This document shows, piece after piece, positions 27,171-36,231 of a stretch of 64,000 nucleotides of DNA (positions are counted from its first letter, which is position 1; each line of letters starts with the position of its first letter). Source of the stretch: Halalkalibacter hemicellulosilyticusJCM 9152. Lineage in GTDB: Bacteria; Bacillota; Bacilli; Bacillales; Bacillaceae_D. Location: NCBI RefSeq assembly GCF_000513115.1, contig NZ_BAUU01000010.1, forward strand, positions 1 through 64,000, given 5' to 3'. The notes below the pieces were generated by a model, which worked only from the letters and a program-made list of their open reading frames with translations, was not told the DNA's origin and did not search any database. The translations under genes were made by a program, and so were the position numbers.

Positions 27171-27446
27171 TTAGGGGCAGGAGGATTCCTTATTGTTGTG
27201 CTCTTTCACGCTCTGAGAAGGGAAAGAACAGAGTACGATGACGAGGCAGGTGACCTCGTGCGATATGTGTGATCCTCGTTCCTCTATTCACTCTGTATGT
27301 CCCTTTTTACTGTTGTTACGGTCTCCTCATGCCTCTATTACGGGTTTTATTCCTTCTTTTGTCCTTGTTTAGCTCAAATAGTGGAATAAGGATTCCTTTT
27401 TCTTCTCAGGAAGCTGGATTTCCTAATTTAAAGGCAGGAGGATTCC
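27171..27446. repeat. Intergenic repeat cluster A
   Basis: Five diverged copies of an 18-nt unit related to TAGAGGAACGAGGATTCC: forward at 27171-27189, 27379-27396 and 27429-27446; inverted at 27271-27287 and 27321-27338. The segment 27320-27446 aligns end to end with cluster B (34704-34832), including spacer sequence such as TTTAGCT and TTCCTAATTTA, so this is a dispersed element and not a chance run of motifs. Confidence 0.7.
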
Positions 27447-27789
27447 TTTTTTTGTTCGCTTTTGATGTTCTCTCCAGTGGACAGAGAAAGGAAGGGGAGG
27501 TCGAATCGCTGCCCTCACTTTCATGAAAAAAGTAAAGCGTTATCACGTCTCAGCGCAACGCGACGCTATCGCGTTTTTTCTGTGAAAATAAAAATCGGTG
27601 TATGCTTTAACCCTGGGGGATGAGTAGAGAATCATAAATGTTTCTTATTTTTTTATGTTTCTTTTATTTTAATAGTTTCGTTTTATTGTATAGAGGGTAA
27701 TAGAAAGTATTGACTATTATTTAAAATACAAGGAAAAGTCGATATAAATGGTTGTCAGTGAAATTAATAAAGAAAGGGAAGGAGCAAAA

Positions 27790-28902
27790 ATGAAAAAATA
27801 TTTCGTTATACCTTTGTTCAGTATCCTTTTCCTATTAGGATGTTTTGCAAATGATCAACCGAACATGAAGTCGGAAGAGAGCAAACCAGTCAATGGAGGA
27901 GAAATCGCTGTAGAAGATGAAGAAGAGAGTCAAACAGTTAATGGATATGAAATCATTGCAGAGGATTTAGATATACCTTGGGCAATTGAAAAGTCTGAAA
28001 ATACGATTTACTTGTCTGAGAGGCCTGGGAATATTGTCAAAGTAGAGGATGGAGAAACAGAAGCACAATCTGTTCATCTGGAAAAGGAATTAGCTACAGC
28101 GGCTGAAGCAGGGTTGCTAGGAGTAGTGTTGGATCCACAATTCCTGGAAACGCAATTGGCTTATGCTTATTATACGTATGAAGATGAGGATGGTCAGTTT
28201 AATCGTGTTGTTACCCTTCGTTTAGAAGATAACGTATGGCAAGAAGAAAGTGTCCTTCTTGACCATATTCCGAGCGGAAATGTTCATCATGGTGGGAGAA
28301 TCAAAATCGGACCTGATGAAAAGCTCTATGTAGCAACAGGTGATGCGGCCGAGCCTCAAATCGCTCAAGATCGTGATTCACTAGGTGGGAAAATATTAAG
28401 AATGAACTTAGATGGCTCCATTCCCGACGATAATCCCTTTCCGAATTCATATGTCTATAGCTACGGACATCGTAATCCCCAAGGGTTAACATGGTCATCA
28501 AATGGGACAATGTATTCAAGTGAGCACGGACAAACAGCAAATGATGAAATCAATGAAATTAAGTCAGGGCAAAATTATGGCTGGCCAATAATTGAAGGAC
28601 GTGAAGAAAAGGAGGAGATGCTGTCTCCTCTTTTCACATCAGGAAGTGAAGAAACATGGGCACCTTCAGGTATGGACTATTATGACGGGAAGCTATATGT
28701 TGCGACATTACGAGGGGAAGCTGTATTGGAATTTGATCTTGAAACAGGTGAACAGAGAGAAGTGATTAGTGATATTGGCAGAGTGCGTGATGTGTATGTT
28801 AATGGTAATTCTCTCTATTTTATAAGCAACAATACAGACGGAAGAGGAGAACCTGATGAGAATGATGACCGTTTATATCGGATTTGGCTAAAATACTATT
28901 AG
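27790..28902 (+). CDS. PQQ-type soluble aldose sugar dehydrogenase lipoprotein
   Basis: 370 aa. The ATG at 27790 has GGAAGGAG upstream and gives a lipoprotein signal ending in lipobox LLGC; the frame is open to 27748 but without benefit. After an acidic linker, the six-bladed GSDH propeller (PF07995 type) begins YEIIAEDLDIPWAIEKSENTIYLSERPG. It shows VHHGGRIKIGPDEKLYVATGDA, GHRNPQGLTWSSNGTMYSSEHG and NYGWPIIEGRE, matching YliI/Asd-type enzymes. It would oxidise aldoses at the outer membrane face if PQQ is available. No PQQ synthesis gene is in the window. Single gene. Confidence 0.83.
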   Translation: MKKYFVIPLFSILFLLGCFANDQPNMKSEESKPVNGGEIAVEDEEESQTVNGYEIIAEDLDIPWAIEKSENTIYLSERPGNIVKVEDGETEAQSVHLEKELATAAEAGLLGVVLDPQFLETQLAYAYYTYEDEDGQFNRVVTLRLEDNVWQEESVLLDHIPSGNVHHGGRIKIGPDEKLYVATGDAAEPQIAQDRDSLGGKILRMNLDGSIPDDNPFPNSYVYSYGHRNPQGLTWSSNGTMYSSEHGQTANDEINEIKSGQNYGWPIIEGREEKEEMLSPLFTSGSEETWAPSGMDYYDGKLYVATLRGEAVLEFDLETGEQREVISDIGRVRDVYVNGNSLYFISNNTDGRGEPDENDDRLYRIWLKYY

Positions 28903-28916
28903 TAAAAATAATCATG

Positions 28917-29417
28917 TTACATGCTAAAGGGATTACGTTTTGTTTTAAAAAACCATTGATAATACACTCTAGATAAATAAAAAGTGAAGGTTAATGAAAT
29001 GAAAGTATAGTACCATTTCCAATTTGTATACTTAATAAGTAATGTGAACCTTTCAAATAATAGTTCGATTCCTGTCATTGAAGCTGAGTATAGAATGTGG
29101 TAAAGCAACTTAATAGATAAACTTTTTGTTATTGGATAGTACAAATTGAAAATGATACAAATGCTAGGAAAGACAAAATACTCAAATGTAAAGCTAGTAG
29201 CGTTAGCTCTTTTAAATAATCGTTTCGGATATTGTATAAGCTTGAATTCGACAACGATTAACCCGAATAACCACGTTAAAAGCTGCTTGAACAGATATAT
29301 CATGCTTGCTTGTCTTATTTTATTGCGAGGTACAAATTTAAATAAACTTATAATGGTTATGACCCAAACAATGACTAAAAGGGTGTAGTTTATGGAATTG
29401 GATTGAATTTTTTTCAT
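28917..29417 (-). CDS. CBO0543-family membrane protein
   Basis: 166 aa with about five membrane helices, basic loops and the C-terminal pattern TFYLSRVYYQWFFK that I associate with the CBO0543 family common in Bacillus genomes. Function unknown. It is convergent with the sugar dehydrogenase, with only 14 bp between the stop codons. Confidence 0.6.
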   Translation of the reverse strand: MKKIQSNSINYTLLVIVWVITIISLFKFVPRNKIRQASMIYLFKQLLTWLFGLIVVEFKLIQYPKRLFKRANATSFTFEYFVFPSICIIFNLYYPITKSLSIKLLYHILYSASMTGIELLFERFTLLIKYTNWKWYYTFISLTFTFYLSRVYYQWFFKTKRNPFSM

Positions 29418-29553
29418 AGGAACTCCTTTGTTAAACCATTATCATCTCACTTTACTATAAGGTGTCCAAAATGAAAAAGGAGTATTCTCGTTTGCGAGCT
29501 AAATTGAATGTGTTCGTTTTAACTTAGGAACTGTTGCAGAGAATAGTTGGATG

Positions 29554-30135
29554 TTACTTTAACTCATCAGGATTTGGGATAGCATGATTTCGGTTTTTAA
29601 TCTCATAGAAAAGGCTACCATCTACATCGGGCGATTGGTTTTGTAGTTGGACTGTTCCTCCCATCAACTTTTTAAATTCTCCGACAGTTAAAGGTTTTGA
29701 ATCAGGAAAGAGCTCATACCCCAGTTGTCCATTTGGTTCAATCGTGGCATTTTTTATATCAGAAATATTAGAAATTCTTTGCTGACGTATTTGCATTTCT
29801 AATTTATCTATTGTGAGTCGGATCTTCATTAAATTTTGTAAATGAATTTGGCCGTCCTCAATAATGGAGATAGCTTTGCCAGTAAATAATTTCTCAAGAG
29901 AATTAAACTTCATTTGTAGATATTCAATGAAAACTAATATGCTTATAAATATGGCGATCGTGATCATTGTTTTGATAACACTATCTTCTATAATCGGTTG
30001 AACAATAATGGCGCCAATTGAAATCATGACAATCGTTGTTGTTATCGTCATTTGTGCAATTGATTTACGACCTGAAACTCTTAGTAGCAGAAATCCGGTG
30101 AAAATCATGACAATGGATTCCCAAATAAAATTCAT
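29554..30135 (-). CDS. DUF421 (YetF-type) membrane protein
   Basis: 193 aa. Three N-terminal helices contain the family core LLRVSGRKSIAQMTITTTIVMISIGAIIVQPI. The cytoplasmic DUF421 domain (about 85-170) shows GKAISIIEDGQI and IRQQRISNISDIKNATIEPNGQLGYEL. YetF-type proteins are membrane proteins of unclear role in sporulating bacilli. Monocistronic. Confidence 0.83.
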   Translation of the reverse strand: MNFIWESIVMIFTGFLLLRVSGRKSIAQMTITTTIVMISIGAIIVQPIIEDSVIKTMITIAIFISILVFIEYLQMKFNSLEKLFTGKAISIIEDGQIHLQNLMKIRLTIDKLEMQIRQQRISNISDIKNATIEPNGQLGYELFPDSKPLTVGEFKKLMGGTVQLQNQSPDVDGSLFYEIKNRNHAIPNPDELK

Positions 30136-30300
30136 GAAATATCACTATCCTTTAAGCTTTTTTTTATGTAGTATTTACTTATTTTCATTAAATGATGTGT
30201 ATGTTGCATGAGTTAAAGAAAAGATGAAGCTACATTTTAAAAAACCTTTAACAATACAATCCAGTATTAAAACCCTAATCTTGTTTAACCATCTAAATAA

Positions 30301-30314
30301 TGATAACGTTTTAA
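30301..30314 (+). promoter_or_regulatory. Weak cre-like site before second GH43 gene
   Basis: TGATAACGTTTTAA matches 12 of 14 positions of the CcpA consensus. It lies about 40 bp before the GH43 start, a sensible place, but the right half is weak. Confidence 0.35.
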
Positions 30315-30351
30315 TAGAGTTAACCAACCAAATGTATTGGAGGGGTTTTGT

Positions 30352-31275
30352 ATGACACATGGATGGAAGTCTGAGTCATTTGATGCTTATTTATTTGTCC
30401 ATTTTATTCATCAAGATATTGGTAGTTCTAATTCAGAGCAGGTTTATTTTTCTGTGAGTAAGGATGGTATTAAGTGGAGAACGCTGAATAATAAAAAGCC
30501 AGTTCTAACGTCTATGTTAGGGGATAAGGGTGTGAGAGATCCATTTATTATTCGTTCTCCTAAGGAAGGGAAGTTCTATATAATTGGTACTGATTTATCA
30601 ATGCATTACCGTAAAGACTGGGATGAGGTACAAAGGTCAGGCAGTCAGCATATCGTCGTTTGGGAATCAAGTGATTTAATAGAGTGGTCGAAGCAACGAT
30701 TGGTGAACGTTGGACCAGAAACGGCAGGGTGTGTTTGGGCGCCTGAAGCGATCTATGATAAGGAATATGATGATTTTCTCGTATTTTGGGCATCAAGAGA
30801 AAGGTTTGGAGCAGAAAAGCAACGAATCTATTATGCGAAAACGAACGATTTTAAAGAGTTTACAAAGCCCGAAATATATATTGAACGACAGAACGACGTG
30901 ATTGATACGACGATTATTGAAGAAGATGGCGTGTATTATCGTTTTTCCAAAGATGAAACGGTTAAAAGTATTACAATGGAAAGATCAGATTCATTACTTG
31001 GAGAATTTCAAGAAATTGAAACGAATTTAAATCAAGTCGTTGGTGTCGAGGGACCGGCATGCTTTAAATTAAAGAACGAGGATAAATGGTGTCTCTTATT
31101 GGATCATTACGCAGTTGAGAAAAAGTATTTCCCTTACTACACAAATGATTTGAATACGGGGCAATTCACAAAAAAGGAAGAGGGGCTTGATATTCCTGTT
31201 CATTCGAAGCATGGTGGGGTTATGACGATTACTCGCGATGAATATGATGCATTAGTTAAAAAATATGGTTTGTAA
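30352..31275 (+). CDS. Glycoside hydrolase family 43, arabinosidase-like
   Basis: 307 aa, cytoplasmic. I chose the ATG at 30352 because GGAGGGG sits 8 nt upstream. It is a short, single-domain propeller: RDPFIIRSPKEGKFYIIGTDL holds one conserved Asp, and WAPEAIYDKEYDDFLVFWASRE holds another catalytic-type residue. DVIDTTIIEEDGVYYRFSKDE and VEGPACFKLKNEDKWCLLLD follow, the Glu in VEGP being the likely acid. Resembles GH43 exo-arabinosidases without accessory modules. Stands alone between the DUF421 gene and the GH42 gene. Confidence 0.8.
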   Translation: MTHGWKSESFDAYLFVHFIHQDIGSSNSEQVYFSVSKDGIKWRTLNNKKPVLTSMLGDKGVRDPFIIRSPKEGKFYIIGTDLSMHYRKDWDEVQRSGSQHIVVWESSDLIEWSKQRLVNVGPETAGCVWAPEAIYDKEYDDFLVFWASRERFGAEKQRIYYAKTNDFKEFTKPEIYIERQNDVIDTTIIEEDGVYYRFSKDETVKSITMERSDSLLGEFQEIETNLNQVVGVEGPACFKLKNEDKWCLLLDHYAVEKKYFPYYTNDLNTGQFTKKEEGLDIPVHSKHGGVMTITRDEYDALVKKYGL

Positions 31276-31439
31276 ATTGTTGTTTTTCAAAAGTTTTTAG
31301 AGCTTTCTTCATTAGACACGATGTATACCGTATGATACCATTTTATTGAATATTTCTTATATGAACAGTGAGATGAAACGTTGTTATACTAGCTATCTAT
31401 GATTCGGAACGGTGAAATACGTACAACTTAATAGAAAAA

Positions 31440-31453
31440 AGTAAGCGTATTCA
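31440..31453 (+). promoter_or_regulatory. cre-like site before GH42
   Basis: AGTAAGCGTATTCA fits 12 of 14 consensus positions and lies ~75 bp before the GH42 start codon. Confidence 0.4.
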
Positions 31454-31526
31454 AAGTGATTGATAGGATAGGTCGAGAATGTGTACTCATTTGTTAAGTA
31501 AAAAAGACAAGAACGGAGTGGTGAAT

Positions 31527-33511
31527 ATGGCAAATAAGCTCTATCATGGTGCAGCTTATTATCCTGAGCTTTGGGACGAACAAGTCATAGAAGAAGATAT
31601 TAAGCTTATGAAGGAAGCAGGAATTAACGTAGCGCGAATGGGGGAGTTCGCTTGGCATACGATGGAGCCAGAGGAAGGGAACATAGATATTAGCTTCTTC
31701 GTCGATATGATAAATAAGTTATATGAAAATGGAATTGAGACGGTGATGTGCACGCCAACACCTACTCCTCCGATTTGGTATACACATAATCATCCAGAAC
31801 GAATGTATGTAAACGATGAGGGGAAAGTGATGGGGCATGGTTCACGTCAGCATTCATGTACGAACCATCCGTACTTTCGGAAAAAAGCGAATGAAATCAC
31901 TGAGCATATTGCTAAAGCGATTGGTTCGTTACCAGGGGTTATCGGTTGGCAAATTGATAATGAATTTAAATGCCATGTGAGTGAGTGTATGTGCGAAACG
32001 TGCCGGACGTTGTGGCACCAATGGTTAGAGGAACGTTATGAGACAATTGAACAATTAAATGAAGCATGGGGGACGAAAATTTGGAGTGAGTATTATTATT
32101 CCTTCGATCAAGTGCCACAGCCAGGACCAGCTCCTTTTCTTCATAATTCTTCACTAAGTACGATGTATCGCCAGTTTTCCATGGAAAAGATTGCGGAATT
32201 CTCTGATAGTCAGGCTAATATCATTCGCCAATATTCAGATGCACCGATTACGCATAACAGTAATATTCCTTTTTCGGTTGATAATGAACGTCTATTTGAA
32301 AATCTTGACTTTGCCTCCTTTGATACATACGCGACTCAAGAGAACCGAGCTTCGTATTTAATGAATTGTGATTTATGGAGAAACTTTAAAAAAGGTCGGA
32401 ATTTTTGGATTATGGAAACGAGCACGTCTTATGCTGCGTCGCTTGAAAGCTATGCGAGTCCTCATGCTAACGGTTATTTACGTGCAGAGGCTGTGGCGGC
32501 TACGCACTAGGTGGTGAGGCATTTTGTTATTGGTTATGGAGGCAGCAGCGTGCGGGTTGTGAGCAGCCTCACGGTTCGGTCATTAGTGCATGGGGGAAAC
32601 CAACGATCGGCTTTCAAGCTGTTCAAGAAGTGGAAGAGATGAAAAAGCAAATAGAACCTTTCATTACTACAACCAAGCCACAGCAGGCGGAGGTCGCTAT
32701 CACGTATTCAGATCAGGCGAAAGCTTTTTTCCAAACGGAGCCGTTGCAACAAATGGATTTCAGGGCATTGGTGACGAATTTTTATAATCATTTTGTGTCT
32801 TTGGGCGTTCATCGTGATGTTATTCCAGAAAAGGTTAGTTTAGAAGGGTATAAGCTATTGTTTACCCCATTTCTGCCATATATTTCAGATGACTATCGAA
32901 AGCAGGCAGTTGATTTTGTGAAAAATGGTGGAACGTGGATCATAGGACCGTTAAGTGGAGGGCGAACGAAAGAGCATACGATTCATACAATCGCCGCACT
33001 TGGTGTGCTTGAAGAAATCGCTGAAGTGGAAGCGTTGTACACATATCCTATCGATGGAACGGGTTCAATTGGGCATGCTTTTGGAGAGAGCGCGCCATTA
33101 GGATTGTGGAGTACGGTGTTTGAGTATGATGAAGAAACAGCTGTCGGTACAATTGAAGGTGGAAACTCAAATGGGAAAGCATTTATAACGGAATCAAAGG
33201 TTGGCAAAGGGAAAATCGTTCATCTTGGGTCTTTACCTGTAGGAGAAGAAGGAGACTCATTATTAAAGACGGTCATTGATCATTATGCAACAGATGTAAG
33301 GATCACTGTGCGAACAGATGTGACAAGTGGAACAGTTGTCGCTCCACGAATCGCTGACGATGGTAAGCAGTCGTGGGTGATTATTAATATGGATGGTCAA
33401 GGCGGACGTGTCACGATTCCGACAGTGGCGATTGATGCGCTGACGAAAGAGAAGGTACCAGAAGGCCGATTAGAAATTGGTGCTTATGAATACCGTGTTC
33501 TATCATTTTAA
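31527..33511 (+). pseudogene. GH42 beta-galactosidase, frameshifted
   Basis: ATG at 31527 with GGAGTGGTGA. Frame 1 to 32510 carries the GH42 barrel: YYPELWDEQVIEEDI, acid/base E146 (QIDNEFKC), a Cys cluster (CHVSECMCETC) that binds zinc in this family, and nucleophile E297 (WIMETSTSY). After EAVAA the protein resumes in the next frame as LGGEAFCYWLWRQQRAG and HGSVISAWGKP. The trimerisation domain and C-terminal beta domain run on to 33511. Adding one T after 32501 restores YALGGEAFCYW and a normal ~661-aa enzyme. It precedes the GH105 gene by 25 bp (operon). Both catalytic residues lie in the intact first part. Confidence 0.85.
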
Positions 33512-33536
33512 ACTGTAAGAGAAAGGGTGAAAAAAG

Positions 33537-34619
33537 ATGAATCGAGATCAAGTTGTTCAACAAATTGATTTACTCATGACGAATTTAACGACCATTCAAG
33601 ATGATACAGGAGAATTTCTGCTAAACTTTGATGGGTTAGTCGTTGATGATAAGAGTTGGAAGGTGTGGAATTGGCCACAGGGCGTTGGACTTTACGGTAT
33701 TTATAAATATTGGCGATTAACGAAGGATGATAAGGCACTACGCATTGTAACGGATTGGTTTCAGGATCGTTTTGAAGAAGGTGTACCTCCGAAAAATGTG
33801 AATACGATGGCGCCCCTACTTACATTAGCCCTTATATATGAAGATACGAATGATAAGGAACTAGTTCCTCATCTAGAAGAATGGGCTGAATGGGTGATGA
33901 ACGATATGCCACGAACAAAGGAAGACGGGTTGCAGCATATGACGTACGGGCCAGAGAACAAAAATCAGCTTTGGGACGATACGTTAATGATGACTGTACT
34001 ACCGTTGGCGAAAATCGGCATGCTTTTAAACCGTCTAGATTATATTGAAGAGGCGAAGAAGCAATTCCTCATTCATATTAAATATTTGAGCGATCGTAAA
34101 ACTGGCCTTTGGTTTCACGGATGGACCTTTGAAGAGAATCATCACTATGCCGAAGCGTTATGGGCAAGAGGAAACTGCTGGATAACGATTGCGATCCCTG
34201 AAATCATTGAAATCTTAGAGCTAGAAGAAGGTGACGGCTTCAGAGCCTTTCTAATTGATACGTTAAACAGACAAGTCGAAGCATTAGCGGAACATCAGCA
34301 TGAAAGTGGCTTATGGCATACACTTATTAACGATGATACGTCTTATTTAGAAGCATCCGCAACAGCGGGCTTTGCTTATGGTATTTTAAAATCAGTTCAT
34401 AAAGGCTACATTGATGAGAAGTATAAAGAACTCGGCTTACAATCGGTTGAAGGACTTGTCAACGAAATCAATGAAGAAGGAGCTGTCCAAAAGGTATCAG
34501 TTGGAACGGGCATGGGCGATACCCTTGATTTTTACAAAGAAATTAAGATTACTCCAATGCCTTATGGACAATCGTTATCGGTGCTTGCACTTGCAGAGTA
34601 TTTGCAGGAGTTTGAATAG
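33537..34619 (+). CDS. GH105 (YteR/YesR-like) unsaturated glycosyl hydrolase
   Basis: 360 aa alpha6/alpha6 barrel without signal peptide. Characteristic segments are WNWPQGVGLYGIYKYWR, ENKNQLWDDTLMMTVLPLAKIG (D147/D148, the catalytic Asp region), GLWFHGWTFEENHHYAEALWARGNCW and YLEASATAGFAYGI. GH105/GH88 enzymes hydrate the double bond of unsaturated uronic sugars released by pectin or other polysaccharide lyases. It follows the GH42 gene by 25 bp with GAAAGGGTG as ribosome binding site. Together with the LplA-type importer this points to rhamnogalacturonan-type substrates. Confidence 0.87.
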   Translation: MNRDQVVQQIDLLMTNLTTIQDDTGEFLLNFDGLVVDDKSWKVWNWPQGVGLYGIYKYWRLTKDDKALRIVTDWFQDRFEEGVPPKNVNTMAPLLTLALIYEDTNDKELVPHLEEWAEWVMNDMPRTKEDGLQHMTYGPENKNQLWDDTLMMTVLPLAKIGMLLNRLDYIEEAKKQFLIHIKYLSDRKTGLWFHGWTFEENHHYAEALWARGNCWITIAIPEIIEILELEEGDGFRAFLIDTLNRQVEALAEHQHESGLWHTLINDDTSYLEASATAGFAYGILKSVHKGYIDEKYKELGLQSVEGLVNEINEEGAVQKVSVGTGMGDTLDFYKEIKITPMPYGQSLSVLALAEYLQEFE

Positions 34620-34703
34620 AGTGATTTAAAGGCTCATAGAGGGAGTTTTTCTTAGGGCTTGTCATGACTCTATTTTTCCTTTATTTTAATTTTCTTGTCG
34701 TTA

Positions 34704-34832
34704 CGACTCCCTTATGCCTCTATTCCGGCTTTTATGGCTCTGTTTGGACTTATTTAGCTTTAATAGCGGAACGAGGATTCCTTTTTCTGCTCGATAAGCG
34801 ACGTTTTCCTAATTTAGAGGAAACAGGATTCC
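34704..34832. repeat. Intergenic repeat cluster B
   Basis: Three copies of the 18-nt unit: inverted at 34704-34722, forward at 34764-34781 (TAGCGGAACGAGGATTCC) and 34815-34832 (TAGAGGAAACAGGATTCC). Sequence between units matches cluster A. It fills most of the gap between the GH105 gene and the antiterminator leader. Confidence 0.7.
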
Positions 34833-34873
34833 CTTGTTCTTTTTGATTTCTGTGACTTTACTCCTAATTCACC

Positions 34874-34934
34874 TTGACAATAGTCAACTAATTATGTTAA
34901 AAATAAAATGAGATCAATAAAGAAAACGATTACA
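34874..34934 (+). promoter_or_regulatory. Promoter and cre site of the antiterminator gene
   Basis: A -35 TTGACA (34874-34879), 17-bp spacer and weak -10 TTAAAA (34897-34902) are followed by AGAAAACGATTACA (34921-34934), which matches the CcpA site at 13 of 14 positions. The cre lies downstream of the start point, a roadblock position. Confidence 0.6.
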
Positions 34935-34952
34935 TTTGTGCAAATGACATAA

Positions 34953-34980
34953 GGATTGTTACTGTTCGGCAGGCAAAACC
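34953..34980 (+). promoter_or_regulatory. RAT antiterminator RNA site, leader of licT-type gene
   Basis: The stretch starting GGATTGTTACTG and ending GGCAGGCAAAACC has the conserved layout of ribonucleic antiterminators bound by LicT/SacT proteins. Its last bases overlap the 5' arm of the terminator at 34977, so protein binding and terminator formation exclude each other. Confidence 0.85.
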
Positions 34981-35034
34981 TAAGTTTGTATAGAGATCCT
35001 AGGGATTTCTGTATACAAATTTAGGTTTTTTTTA
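34977..35034 (+). terminator. Conditional terminator in the licT-type leader
   Basis: A 16-bp stem (34977-34992 with 35012-35027, one G-U pair) is followed by TTTTTTTT. It overlaps the RAT, so transcription reads through only when the antiterminator protein is active. Confidence 0.87.
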
Positions 35035-35165
35035 TACCTTATCGTCCTCTTGAGCGAATAAACCTCGAAGGTGCGTTTATAATGAAATGGAAAGGGTGCG
35101 ATGATGGAAAGGTCATGAGGATGTTGAGGTGTATATAGATCATTAAAGGCAAGGGGGGAACATCG

Positions 35166-36023
35166 TTGAAAATTAAAAAGGTACTTAATAATAATGTTGT
35201 TGTCGCGAATAATGAACACAATCAAGAGCTTGTTATTATGGGGAAGGGCCTTGCGTTTCAGAAGAAAGTGGGACAACTAGTTGAGACAGATAAAATAGAA
35301 AAGACCTTTATTTTGGAAAGTCAAGGAGTATCAGAGAAGCTAGCAACCTTGCTTCGTGATACGTCTGAAGTATATTTAAATATTTCCTCCAAAATTTTAG
35401 ACTATGCGAAATCACAGCTCCCATACAAATTGGATGATTATTTGTATGTTGCCTTAACTGATCATATTAGCTTCGCCATTAGTCGTCATGAACAAGGAAT
35501 TGAATTGAAAAACGCACTCTTTTGGGAAATTCGTAAATATTATAAGCTTGAATATGAAGTAGCGCAGCATGCTCTTCATATTATTGAAGAAGAAGTTGGT
35601 GTCAAGCTGACGGCTGATGAGGCCGCATCTATTGCTTTGCACTTAGTAAACAGTCAAATTTCTGGTGAAAACATGGACATGGTTGTTCAAGTGACAGAAA
35701 TGGTCAACAATGTCTTAAATATTGTTAAATATCATTTCAAAATGGAACTAGATGAATCAACGATTAACTTTGAACGTTTTCTTACTCACCTTCGTTTCTT
35801 CGCGATGAGGTTTATTCGTAAAGAACGAGTAGAGGATACAGGAGACCATTTCTTATATGATCAATTAAACCGAAAATATCCGGAAGCTTTTCAGTGTAGT
35901 AAAAAGATTAAGACGTATTTAGAGAAAAGTTATAGTTGGTCGATTTCTAAAGATGAACAAACCTATTTGACGGTGCATATTCACCGCGTGACGAAGCGTC
36001 ATGAATACCAACAGTCGGAATAA
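35166..36023 (+). CDS. licT: BglG/LicT-family transcriptional antiterminator
   Basis: 285 aa from a TTG with AAGGGGGG upstream. The RNA-binding CAT domain (1-56) starts MKIKKVLNNNVVVANNEHNQELVIMGKGLAFQKK. PRD1 (about 65-170) has conserved His in LTDHISFAISRHEQG, and PRD2 (about 172-280) has LTHLRFFAMRF and TVHIHRVTKR. Phosphorylation of these His by HPr and the PTS EII controls dimerisation. It binds the RATs in its own leader and in front of the PTS gene, so it is autoregulated and induces the beta-glucoside genes. It stands directly upstream of its target transporter. Confidence 0.92.
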   Translation: MKIKKVLNNNVVVANNEHNQELVIMGKGLAFQKKVGQLVETDKIEKTFILESQGVSEKLATLLRDTSEVYLNISSKILDYAKSQLPYKLDDYLYVALTDHISFAISRHEQGIELKNALFWEIRKYYKLEYEVAQHALHIIEEEVGVKLTADEAASIALHLVNSQISGENMDMVVQVTEMVNNVLNIVKYHFKMELDESTINFERFLTHLRFFAMRFIRKERVEDTGDHFLYDQLNRKYPEAFQCSKKIKTYLEKSYSWSISKDEQTYLTVHIHRVTKRHEYQQSE

Positions 36024-36048
36024 ATTGAAAAAAATAAAATTTTGTCGA

Positions 36049-36085
36049 AGAAAGCGTTGACAATATACTAGCATTAATTTATAAT
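36049..36085 (+). promoter_or_regulatory. Promoter of the PTS operon overlapped by a cre site
   Basis: TTGACA (36057-36062), a 17-bp spacer and TATAAT (36080-36085) form a consensus SigA promoter. AGAAAGCGTTGACA (36049-36062) matches the CcpA consensus at 13 of 14 positions and covers the -35 box, so CcpA would compete directly with polymerase. Confidence 0.85.
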
Positions 36086-36115
36086 AAAATTACAAAGTTA
36101 ACAAAATATACCTAA

Positions 36116-36142
36116 GGAATGTTACCTTAAGTGGGCATAACC
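36116..36142 (+). promoter_or_regulatory. RAT antiterminator RNA site, leader of the PTS gene
   Basis: It starts GGAATGTTACC and ends GTGGGCATAACC, the same conserved blocks as the RAT at 34953. Its 3' end overlaps the terminator stem. Confidence 0.8.
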
Positions 36143-36195
36143 TGGTCTAGTTTAAACGCATCGTATAAATGTGTTTAAATTGGCCAGGTTTTTTC
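36139..36195 (+). terminator. Conditional terminator in the PTS leader
   Basis: AACCTGGTCTAGTTTAAAC (36139-36157) pairs with GTTTAAATTGGCCAGGTT (36173-36190), imperfect in the middle, followed by TTTTTT. Mutually exclusive with the RAT. Confidence 0.83.
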
Positions 36196-36231
36196 TTTGC
36201 CCTCATTTACAAAAAATAGGAGGCATGAGAT

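Larger units (their letters stand above)
26913..27789. other. Long non-coding interval containing repeat cluster A
   Basis: About 880 bp without a plausible gene; two modest open frames here have low-complexity repeat translations and no ribosome binding sites. Contents: a cre-like sequence, the terminator at 27006-27040, then cluster A of the 18-nt repeat (27171-27446) and the promoter region of the lipoprotein gene at 27790. Confidence 0.6.

Noticed and set aside
26869-27526. Two open frames of 85 codons between GH43 and the sugar dehydrogenase
   Set aside because: One starts inside GH43 in another frame and the other reads through repeat cluster A; neither has a start signal or recognisable sequence.
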